Program-made: the position numbers and the translations under genes
Notes under the pieces: generated by a model
What the model saw: the letters and a program-made list of their open reading frames with translations, nothing else
What the model was told of the DNA's origin: nothing
The model's database searches: none
Assembly (NCBI RefSeq): GCF_014698235.1
Contig: NZ_JACJSP010000007.1
Coordinates: forward strand, 124,001-188,000
Source of the DNA: Limnothrix sp. FACHB-406
GTDB lineage: Bacteria > Cyanobacteriota > Cyanobacteriia > CACIAM-69d
Direction: 5' to 3'
Length of the DNA stretch: 64,000 nucleotides
Shown here: in pieces, positions 10,481 to 19,227 of the stretch
How the letters are laid out: the number at the start of each line of letters is the position of its first letter
How positions within the stretch are numbered: the stretch's first letter is position 1

Positions 10481-10774
10481 GCAACAAAAAAGCAGCACTC
10501 CCATGGGTACTGCTTTAAGACTGAAAGCTTAATCGCGGGTTGAGTTCGACAGAAATAAACCAACCCGTCGATCAATTTGCAATTGAATGGTAGGGATTTT
10601 CAACCGTACAGCGAAAGAGGGCTAATCAACTGGTTTTAAAGATCGTTGAGTTAAAACGACTAAAGACAATTCTTGAATCAAGCTTTGAAGCTTTTGGGGC
10701 CAAGCTGGGATTGAATCAGAATTTTCCTCAAACCGTTGTCAAGCGATCAGGGCTGAACGGCCGCTCACTCCAAG

Positions 10775-11599
10775 TTACGATTCCGCCTTCACCAACTTGA
10801 CGTTCTTCGCCAAGCCCAAGAACTGCAACAGTTGGATCGTCATCCAAGTGGCATCAATTTCCCACCAAGCCAAACCATGGCGAGCGGAGTATTGATGGGC
10901 ATGGTGGTTGTTGTGCCAGCCTTCGCCGTAGGTCAGGAGCGCCACCCACCAGCAGTTGGTGGAGCGATCGCCTGAGTCTTCAAAGGTGCGATAGCCAAAC
11001 TTGTGGGTGGCGCTGTTCACCAGCCAAGTGCAATGCCACAGGGAAACCATCCGCACGCAGATGCCCCAGAGCACAAACGACCATCCACCCATCAGGTACA
11101 GAATGGCGGCGAGGGGAATTTGCAGCAGCAGGAAGTAACGATCGAGGAATTTATAGAAAGGATCGTCGCCGATATCCTTGGTGAAGCGGGGAATTTCGCT
11201 TTCGGCGGGCACTTCGTACATCATCCAACCGATGTGGCTCCAGAGGAAACCCTTGGTCGAATCATGATGATCCGGATCGGTGTCCGAATGCAGGTGGTGG
11301 TGGCGGTGCAAACCAACCCACCAGATGGGGCCACCTTGGGAGGAGAGCGTTCCACAGAACACGAAGAAGTACTCCAACCACTTGGGAACCTCGAAACTGC
11401 GGTGGGTGACGAGGCGATGCCACCCAAGGGTAATTCCGAGGCCGCCCGTCACCCAGTGGAGGAAGATCATCAGGCCAACGGCTGCCCAGCTAAAGTTTTG
11501 CGGCAGAAATGCCACGACGGCTGCGATGTGCATCGCCGTCATAAAGATAATTACGCCCCAGTCTGGGCGCAAGTTCTGTGCGGACGTTGCGGCAGTCAT
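10775..11599 (-). CDS. desC: Acyl-lipid delta-9 fatty-acid desaturase
   Basis: This membrane di-iron enzyme introduces the first double bond into membrane acyl chains. The 274-residue protein has the three histidine boxes: HRLVTH (61-66), HRHHH (98-102) and HNNHH in GEGWHNNHHAHQY near residue 235. Two pairs of hydrophobic segments are seen (about 15-50 and 165-195). Length and motifs fit cyanobacterial DesC, which acts on thylakoid and plasma-membrane lipids. It is monocistronic, with a 450-bp upstream region shared with the divergent PLP-enzyme gene. Cold regulation is known for the family but no cold element was identified. Confidence 0.95.
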   Translation of the reverse strand: MTAATSAQNLRPDWGVIIFMTAMHIAAVVAFLPQNFSWAAVGLMIFLHWVTGGLGITLGWHRLVTHRSFEVPKWLEYFFVFCGTLSSQGGPIWWVGLHRHHHLHSDTDPDHHDSTKGFLWSHIGWMMYEVPAESEIPRFTKDIGDDPFYKFLDRYFLLLQIPLAAILYLMGGWSFVLWGICVRMVSLWHCTWLVNSATHKFGYRTFEDSGDRSTNCWWVALLTYGEGWHNNHHAHQYSARHGLAWWEIDATWMTIQLLQFLGLAKNVKLVKAES

Positions 11600-12051
11600 T
11601 CAATTACCTATGTCATCGATGCGCTAAATCAGCGTATCATTTCCTATTTGAATTTCTTCACAATGGACTGAGCATCCAGGTTGACCGAAATTCAGCGGTA
11701 GTGTGGGTTGGCGCTGCGAAATCTAGGAATCGGCAGCAGCCGCAGAGGGGCGGCTCGATCGCGATCGGGGGTTTAGGGAATTTTTGGGATCGCGAAACCT
11801 TTCGATCGCGATCAAGCCGGGGATCAACGCCAGTCTAAGTCAGGAATCCCTGAAAACATTGGGGATCACGGGCGATCAACCGGCTCAGATTGGTCGTGTT
11901 TTGACCTTGATCAGTGCATCTTTGCCCCTCAATTTTGGGTTGTTGGTGATCTTGATTGAGCACCGGAGCGGTATTTTGGAAAGCTTGCCTAATTTTGGCA
12001 ATTTTTTGGGCGCAATTACGAAAATTCAAGCCATTTGGGGTTAGTTCGGTC
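11600..12051. other. Divergent intergenic region desC / PLP enzyme
   Basis: The region holds the promoters of two divergent genes. Open frames here are short and have no recognisable protein features. Several CGATCG palindromes but no clear operator were found. Confidence 0.5.
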
Positions 12052-13341
12052 ATGGGGATTCAGATGGATCAGGCCACCAAGGGCGGTGTCACGGTGGATG
12101 CGGCGGCGGTGGTGCAACAAGCGGTGGAGGAGTTGGGGCCCCGATTCGGGCAAATCGATCGCGCGGTGCAGGTCAAACTGAAGCGTGTGCTGGATGCGTT
12201 TCGGGCGGAACGAGTGGGGGCCCACCATTTTGCGGGGGTTTCGGGCTATGGCCACGATGATTTGGGTCGGGACACGCTCGATCGAGTCATGGCCCGGGCC
12301 CTCCAGGCCGAAGCCGCGATCGTGCGAGTGCAAATTGTGTCGGGAACCCACGCGATCGCCTGTGCCCTCTTTGGGGTGCTGCGGCCCGGCGATGAGCTGC
12401 TGTCCGTAGCCGGCAAACCCTACGACACCCTGGAAGAGGTGATTGGCAAGCGGGGCAGCGGTCAAGGATCCCTGATGGATTTTGGGATCACCTACCGGGA
12501 ATTGGATTTGACTCCGGCCGGGACGATCGATTGGGAAGCCCTGGCCCAAGCAATCCGTCCAGAAACAAAGATGGTCACGATCCAGCGATCCTGTGGCTAT
12601 GACTGGCGACCCAGTCTCTCCGTTGCCGACATTGGCCGGATCGTGGCGATCGTGAAGGCCCAGAATCCGAACACGATTTGCTTTGTGGACAACTGCTACG
12701 GCGAATTTGTGGAAGACAACGAACCGACCGCCGTGGGCGCAGACCTGATGGCCGGCTCCTTGATCAAAAACCCCGGCGGCACGATCGTCACCGCTGGCGG
12801 CTATGTGGCCGGCCGGGCTGATCTTGTGGAGCAAGCGGCCTGTCGGTTAACGGCTCCCGGCATTGGTTCCGAGGGCGGGGCGGCCTTCGACCAACACCGA
12901 CTGCTCTATCAGGGTTTGTTCTTGGCTCCCCAAATGGTGGGAGAAGCGCTCAAGTGCAATTACCTAGCAGCGCGGGTGTTTGCCAACCTGGGCTATCCGG
13001 TGAATCCGGCTCCGGACGCAGCCCAAAGCGACATCATCCAGGCCTTGAAGCTGGGCAGTGCCGAAAAGGTAATTGCCTTTTGCCGGGCAGTGCAACAGGC
13101 TTCCCCGATCGATTCCTACGTGGATCCCGTGCCGGCCGTGATGCCCGGTTATGAAGACCAAGTGGTGATGGCTGGGGGCACCTTCATTGAAGGCAGCACC
13201 TCAGAGCTGTCGGCCGATGGGCCCTTGCGCGCGCCCTATGTGGCCTATTTCCAAGGGGGAACCCACTGGACCCACGCGGCGATCGCCCTGGAAACGGCCG
13301 TGGCGGCGATCGGCCCCGCAGGCAGTGCCCTGGAGTCTTAA
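12052..13341 (+). CDS. Methionine-gamma-lyase-family PLP protein (aluminium-resistance family)
   Basis: This 429-residue protein belongs to the Met_gamma_lyase/aluminium-resistance family of PLP enzymes. Segments seen: GYGHDDLGRDTLDRV near the N-terminus, QIVSGTHAIACALFGVLRPGDELL (cofactor-binding start), FVDNCYGEF, and SLIKNPGG with the PLP-binding Lys. The late part has GSTSELSADGPLRAPYVAYFQGGTHWTHA, typical of this family. The reaction in cyanobacteria is not established; a C-S lyase is the family inference. ATG 12052 is chosen over the earlier ATG 11956, whose extra 32 residues look unrelated; ATG 12064 is a further option. Confidence 0.9.
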   Translation: MGIQMDQATKGGVTVDAAAVVQQAVEELGPRFGQIDRAVQVKLKRVLDAFRAERVGAHHFAGVSGYGHDDLGRDTLDRVMARALQAEAAIVRVQIVSGTHAIACALFGVLRPGDELLSVAGKPYDTLEEVIGKRGSGQGSLMDFGITYRELDLTPAGTIDWEALAQAIRPETKMVTIQRSCGYDWRPSLSVADIGRIVAIVKAQNPNTICFVDNCYGEFVEDNEPTAVGADLMAGSLIKNPGGTIVTAGGYVAGRADLVEQAACRLTAPGIGSEGGAAFDQHRLLYQGLFLAPQMVGEALKCNYLAARVFANLGYPVNPAPDAAQSDIIQALKLGSAEKVIAFCRAVQQASPIDSYVDPVPAVMPGYEDQVVMAGGTFIEGSTSELSADGPLRAPYVAYFQGGTHWTHAAIALETAVAAIGPAGSALES

Positions 13342-13674
13342 CCACCAGTGATTTGGCTCAATGGGCGGTTTAATCAGCAGCGCGATCGACTGAACCGCCC
13401 AGACAGTCCATGGGAGCATTCCATTCGCACCAAACCCTTGTTTCCAAGAGGTGCGCTAAAATCAAATCAGTCCGGGTATGAGATAGCCCCCTGATGTGGT
13501 AGAGGCTCGCAACAACGCCAGCCCCGATCGCCCATCCCCCAGCGGTTTACACCCCTGACAGCCACCCCCGGCATCGAACGGCCCGCCGCTGTCAAGAGAC
13601 CGTCCGCGCTCTCGCCCGTCCCTGAACCTGCCCTCAAACCCAGTTGTCTAACCCGTTCTGCTGAGAAGCCGCCC
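13342..13674. other. Intergenic leader upstream of the Fur-family gene
   Basis: No gene is seen in these 333 bp. A TAAAAT that could be a -10 box lies near 13457, leaving a leader of over 200 nt before the GTG start. No Fur-box-like palindrome was recognised. Confidence 0.4.
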
Positions 13675-14106
13675 GTGAAACCCATTCGATCGCTTGATGA
13701 TGCCCTAGAACGCTGCCAAACCCTGGGAATGCGCGTCAGTCGCCAGCGCCGCTTCATCTTGGAACTGCTATGGGACGATCAGGAGCACCTATCGGCACGG
13801 GAAATTTATGACCGACTGAATCGGCGGGGCAAAGACATTGGCCACACCTCGGTTTACCAAAACCTGGAAGCCTTGGCCCGTAACGGCATTGTGGAATGTA
13901 TTGATCGGGCTGATGGTCGTCTGTACGGCAACATCAGCGACCCCCACAGCCACATCAACTGCTTAGACAGCGGCCGAATTGTTGACGTGCATGTGACCCT
14001 GCCACCGGAGCTGATTGCCCAAATCGAGGCCCAAACGGGGGTCAAGATCGCTGACTATCGGATCGATTTTTACGGCTACGATCAGCAGTCTGCCCAGGCC
14101 AGCTAG
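13675..14106 (+). CDS. Fur-family metalloregulator, PerR/FurC-like
   Basis: A 143-residue repressor of the Fur family with a winged-helix N-terminus (MRVSRQRRFILELLWDDQEHLSAREIYDRL...GHTSVYQNLEALARNGIVECI) and a short dimerisation domain. The metal ligand region reads DPHSHINCLDSG, where many Fur proteins have HHHLICxxCG: the first Cys is kept and the second is Ser, and no C-terminal CxxC exists, so a structural zinc of the usual kind is doubtful. This resembles the PerR-like FurC class of cyanobacteria, implying peroxide or iron response, but assignment is by similarity of pattern only. The start is GTG; the alternatives downstream would cut helix 1. A MOSC gene follows 36 nt later. Confidence 0.88.
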   Translation: MKPIRSLDDALERCQTLGMRVSRQRRFILELLWDDQEHLSAREIYDRLNRRGKDIGHTSVYQNLEALARNGIVECIDRADGRLYGNISDPHSHINCLDSGRIVDVHVTLPPELIAQIEAQTGVKIADYRIDFYGYDQQSAQAS

Positions 14107-14142
14107 TGCCAGTTGCCCCATCGATCCCCCCTCTATTCCCCC

Positions 14143-14964
14143 ATGTCCACCTACCCGAGGCTGGCCCGCATCACCCTGTTTCCGATCAAGTCCTTGGATG
14201 GTGTCGCGGTCGATCGGGTTGCCCTGACGGCGGCTGGATCCTTAGTGGGCGATCGGGAATTTGCCCTGCTCGATGCCCAAGGCAAGTTCATTAACGGCAA
14301 ACGCAACGCCGCCATTCACCAAATTCGATCGACCTTTGACCTAGCCCAACGTCTCGTCACCCTGCGCTTACAAGCAGGCTCTCAACCCGCCGCCACCTTC
14401 CATTTAGATCGCGATCGGGCAGCATTAGCCACCTGGTTCAGCGACTATTTTCAGCAACCGGTCACCATTGCCCAAAACCACGAGGCCGGCTTTCCCGATG
14501 ATCCGGCCGCTTGGGGCCCCACCTTGATTAGCACAGGGTCGATCGCAGCGGTGGCCAGTTGGTTTCCAGATTTGACCGTCGCGGAACTACGCGATCGGCT
14601 GCGAACCAACCTGGAAATTGACGAGGTGGAGCCTTTTTGGGAAGAACAGCTCTACAGCACCGCTGGCAACGGGATCCCGTTTCAAGTTGGCGCAGTGCCA
14701 TTTCTGGGCACGAATCCCTGTCAACGCTGCATTGTCCCCACCCGAAACAGCCAAACCGGCGAACCCACGGCTCAATTTCAAAAAACCTTCATGGCCCAGC
14801 GCCAAATCACCCTGCCACCTTGGGCCGAGCGATCGCGTTTTAATCACTTCTACCGATTGGCCATCAATACCCAAGTTCCGGCGATCGACCCCAATTCTGC
14901 CTCTGTCAACAAAGAATCTAGGATGTTGCAAGTGGGCGATTGGTTAACGCTCACATTGGACTAA
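14143..14964 (+). CDS. MOSC-domain protein (YcbX-like)
   Basis: The 273-residue protein has the MOSC N-terminal beta-barrel (ARITLFPIKSLDGVAVDRVALTAAGSLVGDREFALLD) and the MOSC domain with the conserved cysteine segment FLGTNPCQRCIVPTRNSQTGE near residues 192-212. MOSC proteins carry sulfur on a cysteine or bind the molybdenum cofactor and are thought to be sulfur-transfer or N-hydroxylated-compound reductase components. ATG 14143 gives the usual start; a TTG 30 nt upstream is less likely. It follows the Fur-family gene at 36 nt and may be co-transcribed. Confidence 0.88.
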   Translation: MSTYPRLARITLFPIKSLDGVAVDRVALTAAGSLVGDREFALLDAQGKFINGKRNAAIHQIRSTFDLAQRLVTLRLQAGSQPAATFHLDRDRAALATWFSDYFQQPVTIAQNHEAGFPDDPAAWGPTLISTGSIAAVASWFPDLTVAELRDRLRTNLEIDEVEPFWEEQLYSTAGNGIPFQVGAVPFLGTNPCQRCIVPTRNSQTGEPTAQFQKTFMAQRQITLPPWAERSRFNHFYRLAINTQVPAIDPNSASVNKESRMLQVGDWLTLTLD

Positions 14965-15097
14965 ATTAAACTAAATTAACTGGTAATTGAGTTAATTAGT
15001 CATAGCAATTACCTCGCCTAATGAGCACCTTGACAGTGCGTGGTAGAGCAGTTTTAAACGTCAGTTCAGGATAAGGGAAACAGAAGTGATCTTGTAG

Positions 15098-15122
15098 GTT
15101 GGGTTGAGGTACGAAACCCAAC
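15098..15122. repeat. Intergenic hairpin repeat of the GTTGGGTT...AACCCAAC type
   Basis: GTTGGGTT (15098-15105) and AACCCAAC (15115-15122) form an 8-bp hairpin preceded by GTAG. The arrangement strongly resembles a common dispersed cyanobacterial intergenic palindrome. One copy in the window, at the edge of the AT-rich nuclease gene. Confidence 0.5.
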
Positions 15123-15169
15123 AACAGCAAAACTAGTGGCAATCTAGCGCAAAGATAGATCACCTAGTA

Positions 15170-16300
15170 CTAAATTTTCTCTAGCCAAGCTTCTAGTGCC
15201 AAGTTTATTAAGTCTTGCAGGGATGATATTTCTTCTTCGTTCTTAATTAAGGAGAGATATCCTTTTATGGGCATTGCCAAACCTGACTTATAGTGCGGAT
15301 TTAGAGTTTGATCCTTATATCTTTTTTCGACAAACTGCTCTCGATAATCCTTATCGGTAAAGTATCTCTCAACAGAATACACCCCATAATTAGGAGGTAG
15401 TAATTTATTCAGAGGTCGAACTGATCCCAGCCACAATTCTTCATAACTCACCATCCTTCCGTTCCCCTTTGGAACATGCCCTAATGAAGTTACTGATAGC
15501 CAATCTGTCCAGATCTTCATCCTAGCAATAATTTTTCTGGCACCCATTGTTCTTGATGTAACATGCGGTAGCCACAGAAACAAGGCTGGTGTTTTGCGGC
15601 TTTCATCATATCTCAATTCAGCGCAAGGTCTGGTTTTACTAGAGCCATACAAAATATTATTGCCAATAGGTATCTCCTTCATTTGGTGATGAAATCCGAG
15701 TATTTGTTCTCTTGCATTCAAAATGAATTGTCGTTCAGTTTCTGCAACATCAGTCAGTAATTTCAACAGTCGTCTTGGTGGTTCTTGAACTAACCGCTCC
15801 TGTGATTCCTGCTCATATGAGACAGTGATCGAAGATGACTCATTATTTTCTAAATTGTGGAGAGTGAATATGAGACTTTCAGATTTTATAGACAAATCAA
15901 ATGTTAAAAAATGAATATCTAAACAACTATACTTTCTGTCAATTAGATTATCTCTGTGAAAGACAGGGGAGATTATTAAGATTTTAATAGGCTTAGAGTA
16001 GTCAACAAAATCAGCCAACGGCTTCTCTTCTAGTAAAGCGTCGTAATATCGAGATACTTGATTGACAACATATCGGTCTTCTTGATTTTTAAGTTCCACA
16101 ATGAGTAGTCTTTTATCAGAATCTACAGCCAAGATGTCGCAGAACTGACCACCAATAGGAAACTGTCTTTTTAATGGAGTAACACCTAGCATTTTATCTA
16201 AGCATAAATACAGGAAGTCTTCGAGGTTTGCCTCCGACTGAAATTCCCATTTTGAACCTATTTTTTTAAGCTTGGCTACTTTAGAAAGTGAATAAGGCAT
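15170..16300 (-). CDS. NucS/PD-(D/E)XK-like nuclease-domain protein in an AT-rich segment
   Basis: This 376-residue protein shows the PD-(D/E)XK nuclease pattern in residues 20-90: E27 (ANLEDFLYLCLDKM), D55 (FCDILAVDSDKR), E69 and K71 (LLIVELKNQ), then QVSRYYDALL, as in the N-terminal-less NucS/DUF91 nucleases. The rest has no recognised domain, though W/F-rich segments such as FLWLPHVTSRTMGARKIIARMKIWTDW occur. Base composition is visibly lower in GC than both neighbours (with flanks of similar composition), and codon use differs (many AAA, ATA, TTT), so lateral acquisition is likely. It is solitary, with no methyltransferase or toxin beside it. Function as an anti-invader or repair nuclease is inference. 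Confidence 0.78.
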   Translation of the reverse strand: MPYSLSKVAKLKKIGSKWEFQSEANLEDFLYLCLDKMLGVTPLKRQFPIGGQFCDILAVDSDKRLLIVELKNQEDRYVVNQVSRYYDALLEEKPLADFVDYSKPIKILIISPVFHRDNLIDRKYSCLDIHFLTFDLSIKSESLIFTLHNLENNESSSITVSYEQESQERLVQEPPRRLLKLLTDVAETERQFILNAREQILGFHHQMKEIPIGNNILYGSSKTRPCAELRYDESRKTPALFLWLPHVTSRTMGARKIIARMKIWTDWLSVTSLGHVPKGNGRMVSYEELWLGSVRPLNKLLPPNYGVYSVERYFTDKDYREQFVEKRYKDQTLNPHYKSGLAMPIKGYLSLIKNEEEISSLQDLINLALEAWLEKI

Positions 16301-16545
16301 GGTTCAGAAAATAAGTTAAGACTTTTATTTTAGGTTAATCATTTTAACTTGCTTAACACTTAATATTGATTAAGTTCAGAAATTTTTAATTCGTTCAAGT
16401 GAAATTTTGATAAGAATTTTGAGTTGCAGCCTTAGATCAAAATCATGAGGTACTCAAACCTAGGCGATCCACAACATCCACAAGACCCGTAAAATCAGCA
16501 AGATCATCTCCCAAATTATCCAATTCGCACCCCCGCAACGGCCCT

Positions 16546-16956
16546 ATGGAACATGGTTTGATGTGGCTGCCCCTCCTGGGGCTGTTTATTGGTCTCGCCT
16601 ATGCCGGTTGGAATGAATACCAACGGCTAGAGGCTTACAAAATTTGGGCAAAAGGGTTCGATCGCGCCAAATACGACATTTACGCCGTCTTGGGCCAAAA
16701 GGGTCGTGAATTGGTTTGGGGCATTCCCAACCGCAAGGGGCCGATCGAGGTGCAACGGCTTTCCCTGGAGCAAGTGCAGGGCGTGGTGCTCATGGCCGAT
16801 GGCCAGGCGATCAACCCCGAGAAATATCCCACTCAAGCCAAGCAGGTGATTTTGGAGCTGGTGCGCAAGGACAGCGGCCCAGCCATGAAAATTCCCTTCA
16901 CCCAAATTGATATCGCGGCCCAATGGGCGATCGCCCTGGAGCGGGATTTGGGTTAG
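16546..16956 (+). CDS. Conserved single-pass membrane protein of unknown function
   Basis: A 136-residue protein with an N-terminal hydrophobic segment (LMWLPLLGLFIGLAYAGW, residues 5-22), followed by a soluble domain rich in mixed beta/alpha segments (YDIYAVLGQKGRELVWGIPNRKGPIEVQRLSLEQVQGVVLMADGQ). It resembles small proteins seen across cyanobacteria but I do not know a function. The start ATG lies after an AT-rich intergenic gap. It converges with the peptidoglycan-binding gene that follows with only 16 nt between stops. Confidence 0.75.
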   Translation: MEHGLMWLPLLGLFIGLAYAGWNEYQRLEAYKIWAKGFDRAKYDIYAVLGQKGRELVWGIPNRKGPIEVQRLSLEQVQGVVLMADGQAINPEKYPTQAKQVILELVRKDSGPAMKIPFTQIDIAAQWAIALERDLG

Positions 16957-16972
16957 GGCGATCGCGTCAAAC

Positions 16973-17578
16973 CTAGCCCAGCAGACCCAGAGCCGCCTTG
17001 GTGCGCGGCCCGGCTACTCCGTCAGGAACTAAGCCAGAGTCCCGTTGGAATCGCTTGACCGCCGCTTCGGTGATCGGGCCGTAATACCCCGTGACCCGAA
17101 AGCGGAAATAGCCCAAGTCTTTCAGCCGCTGTTGCAAACGACTGGTGTTAACGTTGCGACCGCCCACACAGCTATAGCAGGGGCCGGCTCCTGCGCCCCA
17201 TCCGCCGCTATTGCGAAGATAAGGGGGGCGGTAAACGTAGCTGCTGATGGTTTTGAAGGTGGGGCAAGGGCGAACGGTGATGGGTGGCAGGGGCTTGGTG
17301 ACGGGGCGATCGGGATTGACGAAGGCGGGGCCGTCGCCCACGCCGCCGCCACCGCCATCACTGCGGAGGGTTTCACCCGCCTGCTCAGCGGCCAGGGCCG
17401 GGCCGATCGCCGCGCCCAGAATGCTGACGGTCAACAGCAGCGACAAAAAGCGCAACCAACCTTGGGACGACAGCCGCTCCCAGGCGATCGCCCGACTGAG
17501 GGCCGCTTCTAGGGACGGGAGTTCCAGGAAATCAGACCGGTAGGCCGCTGCCAAGTGGGGATAGCCAAGACTTTCCAT
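16973..17578 (-). CDS. Peptidoglycan-binding (PG_binding_1) membrane protein
   Basis: Residues 1-40 are a soluble N-terminal arm (MESLGYPHLAAAYRSDFLELPSLEAALSRAI), then a membrane segment (about 42-64, FLSLLLTVSILGAAIGPALAA), a Gly/Pro-rich linker with four Cys around residues 104-136, and a C-terminal PG_binding_1 domain (144-200, RLQQRLKDLGYFRFRVTGYYGPITEAAVKRFQRDSGLVPDGVAGPRTKAALG). The domain binds cell-wall peptidoglycan in the periplasm. The downstream (in minus order upstream) gene at 17683-18882 encodes a paralogue with the same N-terminal design. Confidence 0.9.
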   Translation of the reverse strand: MESLGYPHLAAAYRSDFLELPSLEAALSRAIAWERLSSQGWLRFLSLLLTVSILGAAIGPALAAEQAGETLRSDGGGGGVGDGPAFVNPDRPVTKPLPPITVRPCPTFKTISSYVYRPPYLRNSGGWGAGAGPCYSCVGGRNVNTSRLQQRLKDLGYFRFRVTGYYGPITEAAVKRFQRDSGLVPDGVAGPRTKAALGLLG

Positions 17579-17682
17579 AGATAATTTGCCAAACCTAAGA
17601 ATCCAAAGAATCCGAACCTAAGCAATCCGAAGCGTCCGCAACCGGGGGCACAGACTCAACTGCAATTAGAATCACTACTGAA

Positions 17683-18882
17683 TCACTGCCAGCCGCCATA
17701 GCCAGAGCCACAGATTCGCACGCAACAGGGATTATAAACAGGCTGCCAACTGGAATCGGTCGCGGGTCGCACCCAGTTTCGGGCCCGGCGCACATGGCGC
17801 TTCACGGGCAAATAGGGAGAGCCTCGGCGGCCGGAAACGGGCACGGTGGCCAGGGCATTGACCGTGGTTGCATCCACGTAGCCGGTGGCGGGAATGCGAC
17901 GCGATCGCTGGAAGGCAACCAGGGCCGTTTGGGTGACTTTGCCAAAATGGCCCGTATTGGTGCGCGATTTTTGGAAGCCCAGGGTGCGCAGCTTGCCTTG
18001 GAGGGTGGCCACGCGATCGCTCGTTTCGCCCCCATAGATCGGCGCGGTCAGGGTTCCATAACTTCCTGTGTTCACCTCGGAGCTGGGGCGAGCGCTCGGG
18101 GGCAGCACTACCGGAGCCACGGGGCGCGGACGGTTAATCACCGGCTGCCAACCACCCGGCTGATTCCCCCGATCGTTCGTGTTGCCCGTGTCGCCGCGGC
18201 CGTCTGATCGCCAAGGATTGCGTGGCTCCACTGTTTCCGCATCAAGCTTGGCTTGGGTTTCCAAGTCCAACACGCCGGTTCCTGGCAATCGGTGCTGGGC
18301 CTGATAGGTCAACAGGGCGGTGCGGGTGGCTTCGTCAAAGGTTCCAGTCACCAACAGGGGCAGGTTAAAGGTGCTGGCCTGTCGCAGTCGCCATTGCAGA
18401 ACTTGCACCGAAGGGCCCTGGTCGCCGCGCACCAAGTAGGGGGCGGGCGTTTGGCGGGCGGGCGCACCGTTGGCCGCCATCAACATCATGGTGCTGGTGC
18501 GATCGAGCACGCCCGTGGGGGTGAGCTTGCCGGTGCGCCGTTGGTAATTGCGCAGGGCCAGTTCCGTGGCGCTGTCAAACTCAGCGGTAATCGGCACTTC
18601 CAGCCCGGCCCCCTTGAGCAGTTGCTGAAGATTTTGAACCGCCAAGCCCCGATCGCCAAATCGCAGGCTGTTATAGGCCTGGGCCCCTTCGGCCAGAAGC
18701 GGCCAAGACAACACCCCAAGGGCGATCGCCCCCAGAAGCATTCGGCCCGAGGTGATTCGATTGAGCTGCCCCGTTGCCCGATCGGTGACCTGATCAGTTC
18801 CCTGATCTTGGTCTTCCAGGTGTTCCGGGGCATCCAGCGCCTCTAACGCCAGGGCATAGTGCAAATAGGCCCAGCTTTCCAT
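17683..18882 (-). CDS. Peptidoglycan-binding protein with three PG_binding_1 domains
   Basis: A 399-residue paralogue of the neighbouring 201-residue protein. It starts MESWAYLHYALALEAL, has an acidic Asp/Gln stretch, then one membrane segment (about 48-68, MLLGAIALGVLSWPLLAEGA) and three PG_binding_1 repeats: about 72-130 (SLRFGDRGLAVQNLQQLLK...ATELALRNYQRRTGKL), 148-210 and 278-338 (TSDRVATLQGKLRTLGF...TQTALVAFQRSRRIPATGYVDATTVNALA), separated by proline-rich linkers. It sits 104 nt upstream of the shorter protein on the same strand; both may be co-transcribed. Role: anchoring or sensing at the cell wall; no catalytic domain is present. Confidence 0.92.
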   Translation of the reverse strand: MESWAYLHYALALEALDAPEHLEDQDQGTDQVTDRATGQLNRITSGRMLLGAIALGVLSWPLLAEGAQAYNSLRFGDRGLAVQNLQQLLKGAGLEVPITAEFDSATELALRNYQRRTGKLTPTGVLDRTSTMMLMAANGAPARQTPAPYLVRGDQGPSVQVLQWRLRQASTFNLPLLVTGTFDEATRTALLTYQAQHRLPGTGVLDLETQAKLDAETVEPRNPWRSDGRGDTGNTNDRGNQPGGWQPVINRPRPVAPVVLPPSARPSSEVNTGSYGTLTAPIYGGETSDRVATLQGKLRTLGFQKSRTNTGHFGKVTQTALVAFQRSRRIPATGYVDATTVNALATVPVSGRRGSPYLPVKRHVRRARNWVRPATDSSWQPVYNPCCVRICGSGYGGWQ

Positions 18883-19227
18883 AGCAAGCTCATCAAAAGT
18901 GGATTGAGTTCTTAAACTGAATTCTTGACTCTGACTGGAGTGCTAAGCGACTCGAATTTTTCTTGTCATTCAACCGCGATCGATTGAACAGCGATTGGTT
19001 GAACGACGATCGGGAATGGGTGAATGTTGGTTGCAGAATCATCCATCCCCGTTGTACTGGAGAACAGACCTCAGACACAAGGTGGGAGCCACCGGGCGAT
19101 CGGGCATGGGGGTGGGGATCGGGGTGATCTTCTCGTCAAGTGATCTTCGCGTCAGACGCTGATTAACCGTCGAATCTTCAACCAAAGTCCTAGGCGCGAT
19201 CGAACAAAAGACCTTAGAATTCTGGGC
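18883..19227. other. Divergent intergenic region
   Basis: Holds the promoters of the peptidoglycan-binding gene (minus) and the GH116 gene (plus). Short degenerate repeats of GATTGAAC/GATTGGTTGAACGA occur near 18980-19005. No gene is seen. Confidence 0.4.

Larger units (their letters stand above)
10090..10774. other. Intergenic region groEL to desC
   Basis: No convincing gene in 685 bp; a 99-codon frame at 10244-10543 owes its C-terminal repeats to the tandem DNA repeat and is rejected. Features: a stem-loop at 10125-10160 (GGGAATCGTTAC against GTAACGATCCC, one bulge) and three 15-bp tandem repeats at 10436-10480. Confidence 0.6.

Noticed and set aside
10244-10543. A 99-codon frame after groEL with a QPNSC repeat
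   Set aside because: The repeats are the translated 15-bp tandem DNA repeat, with no start signal.
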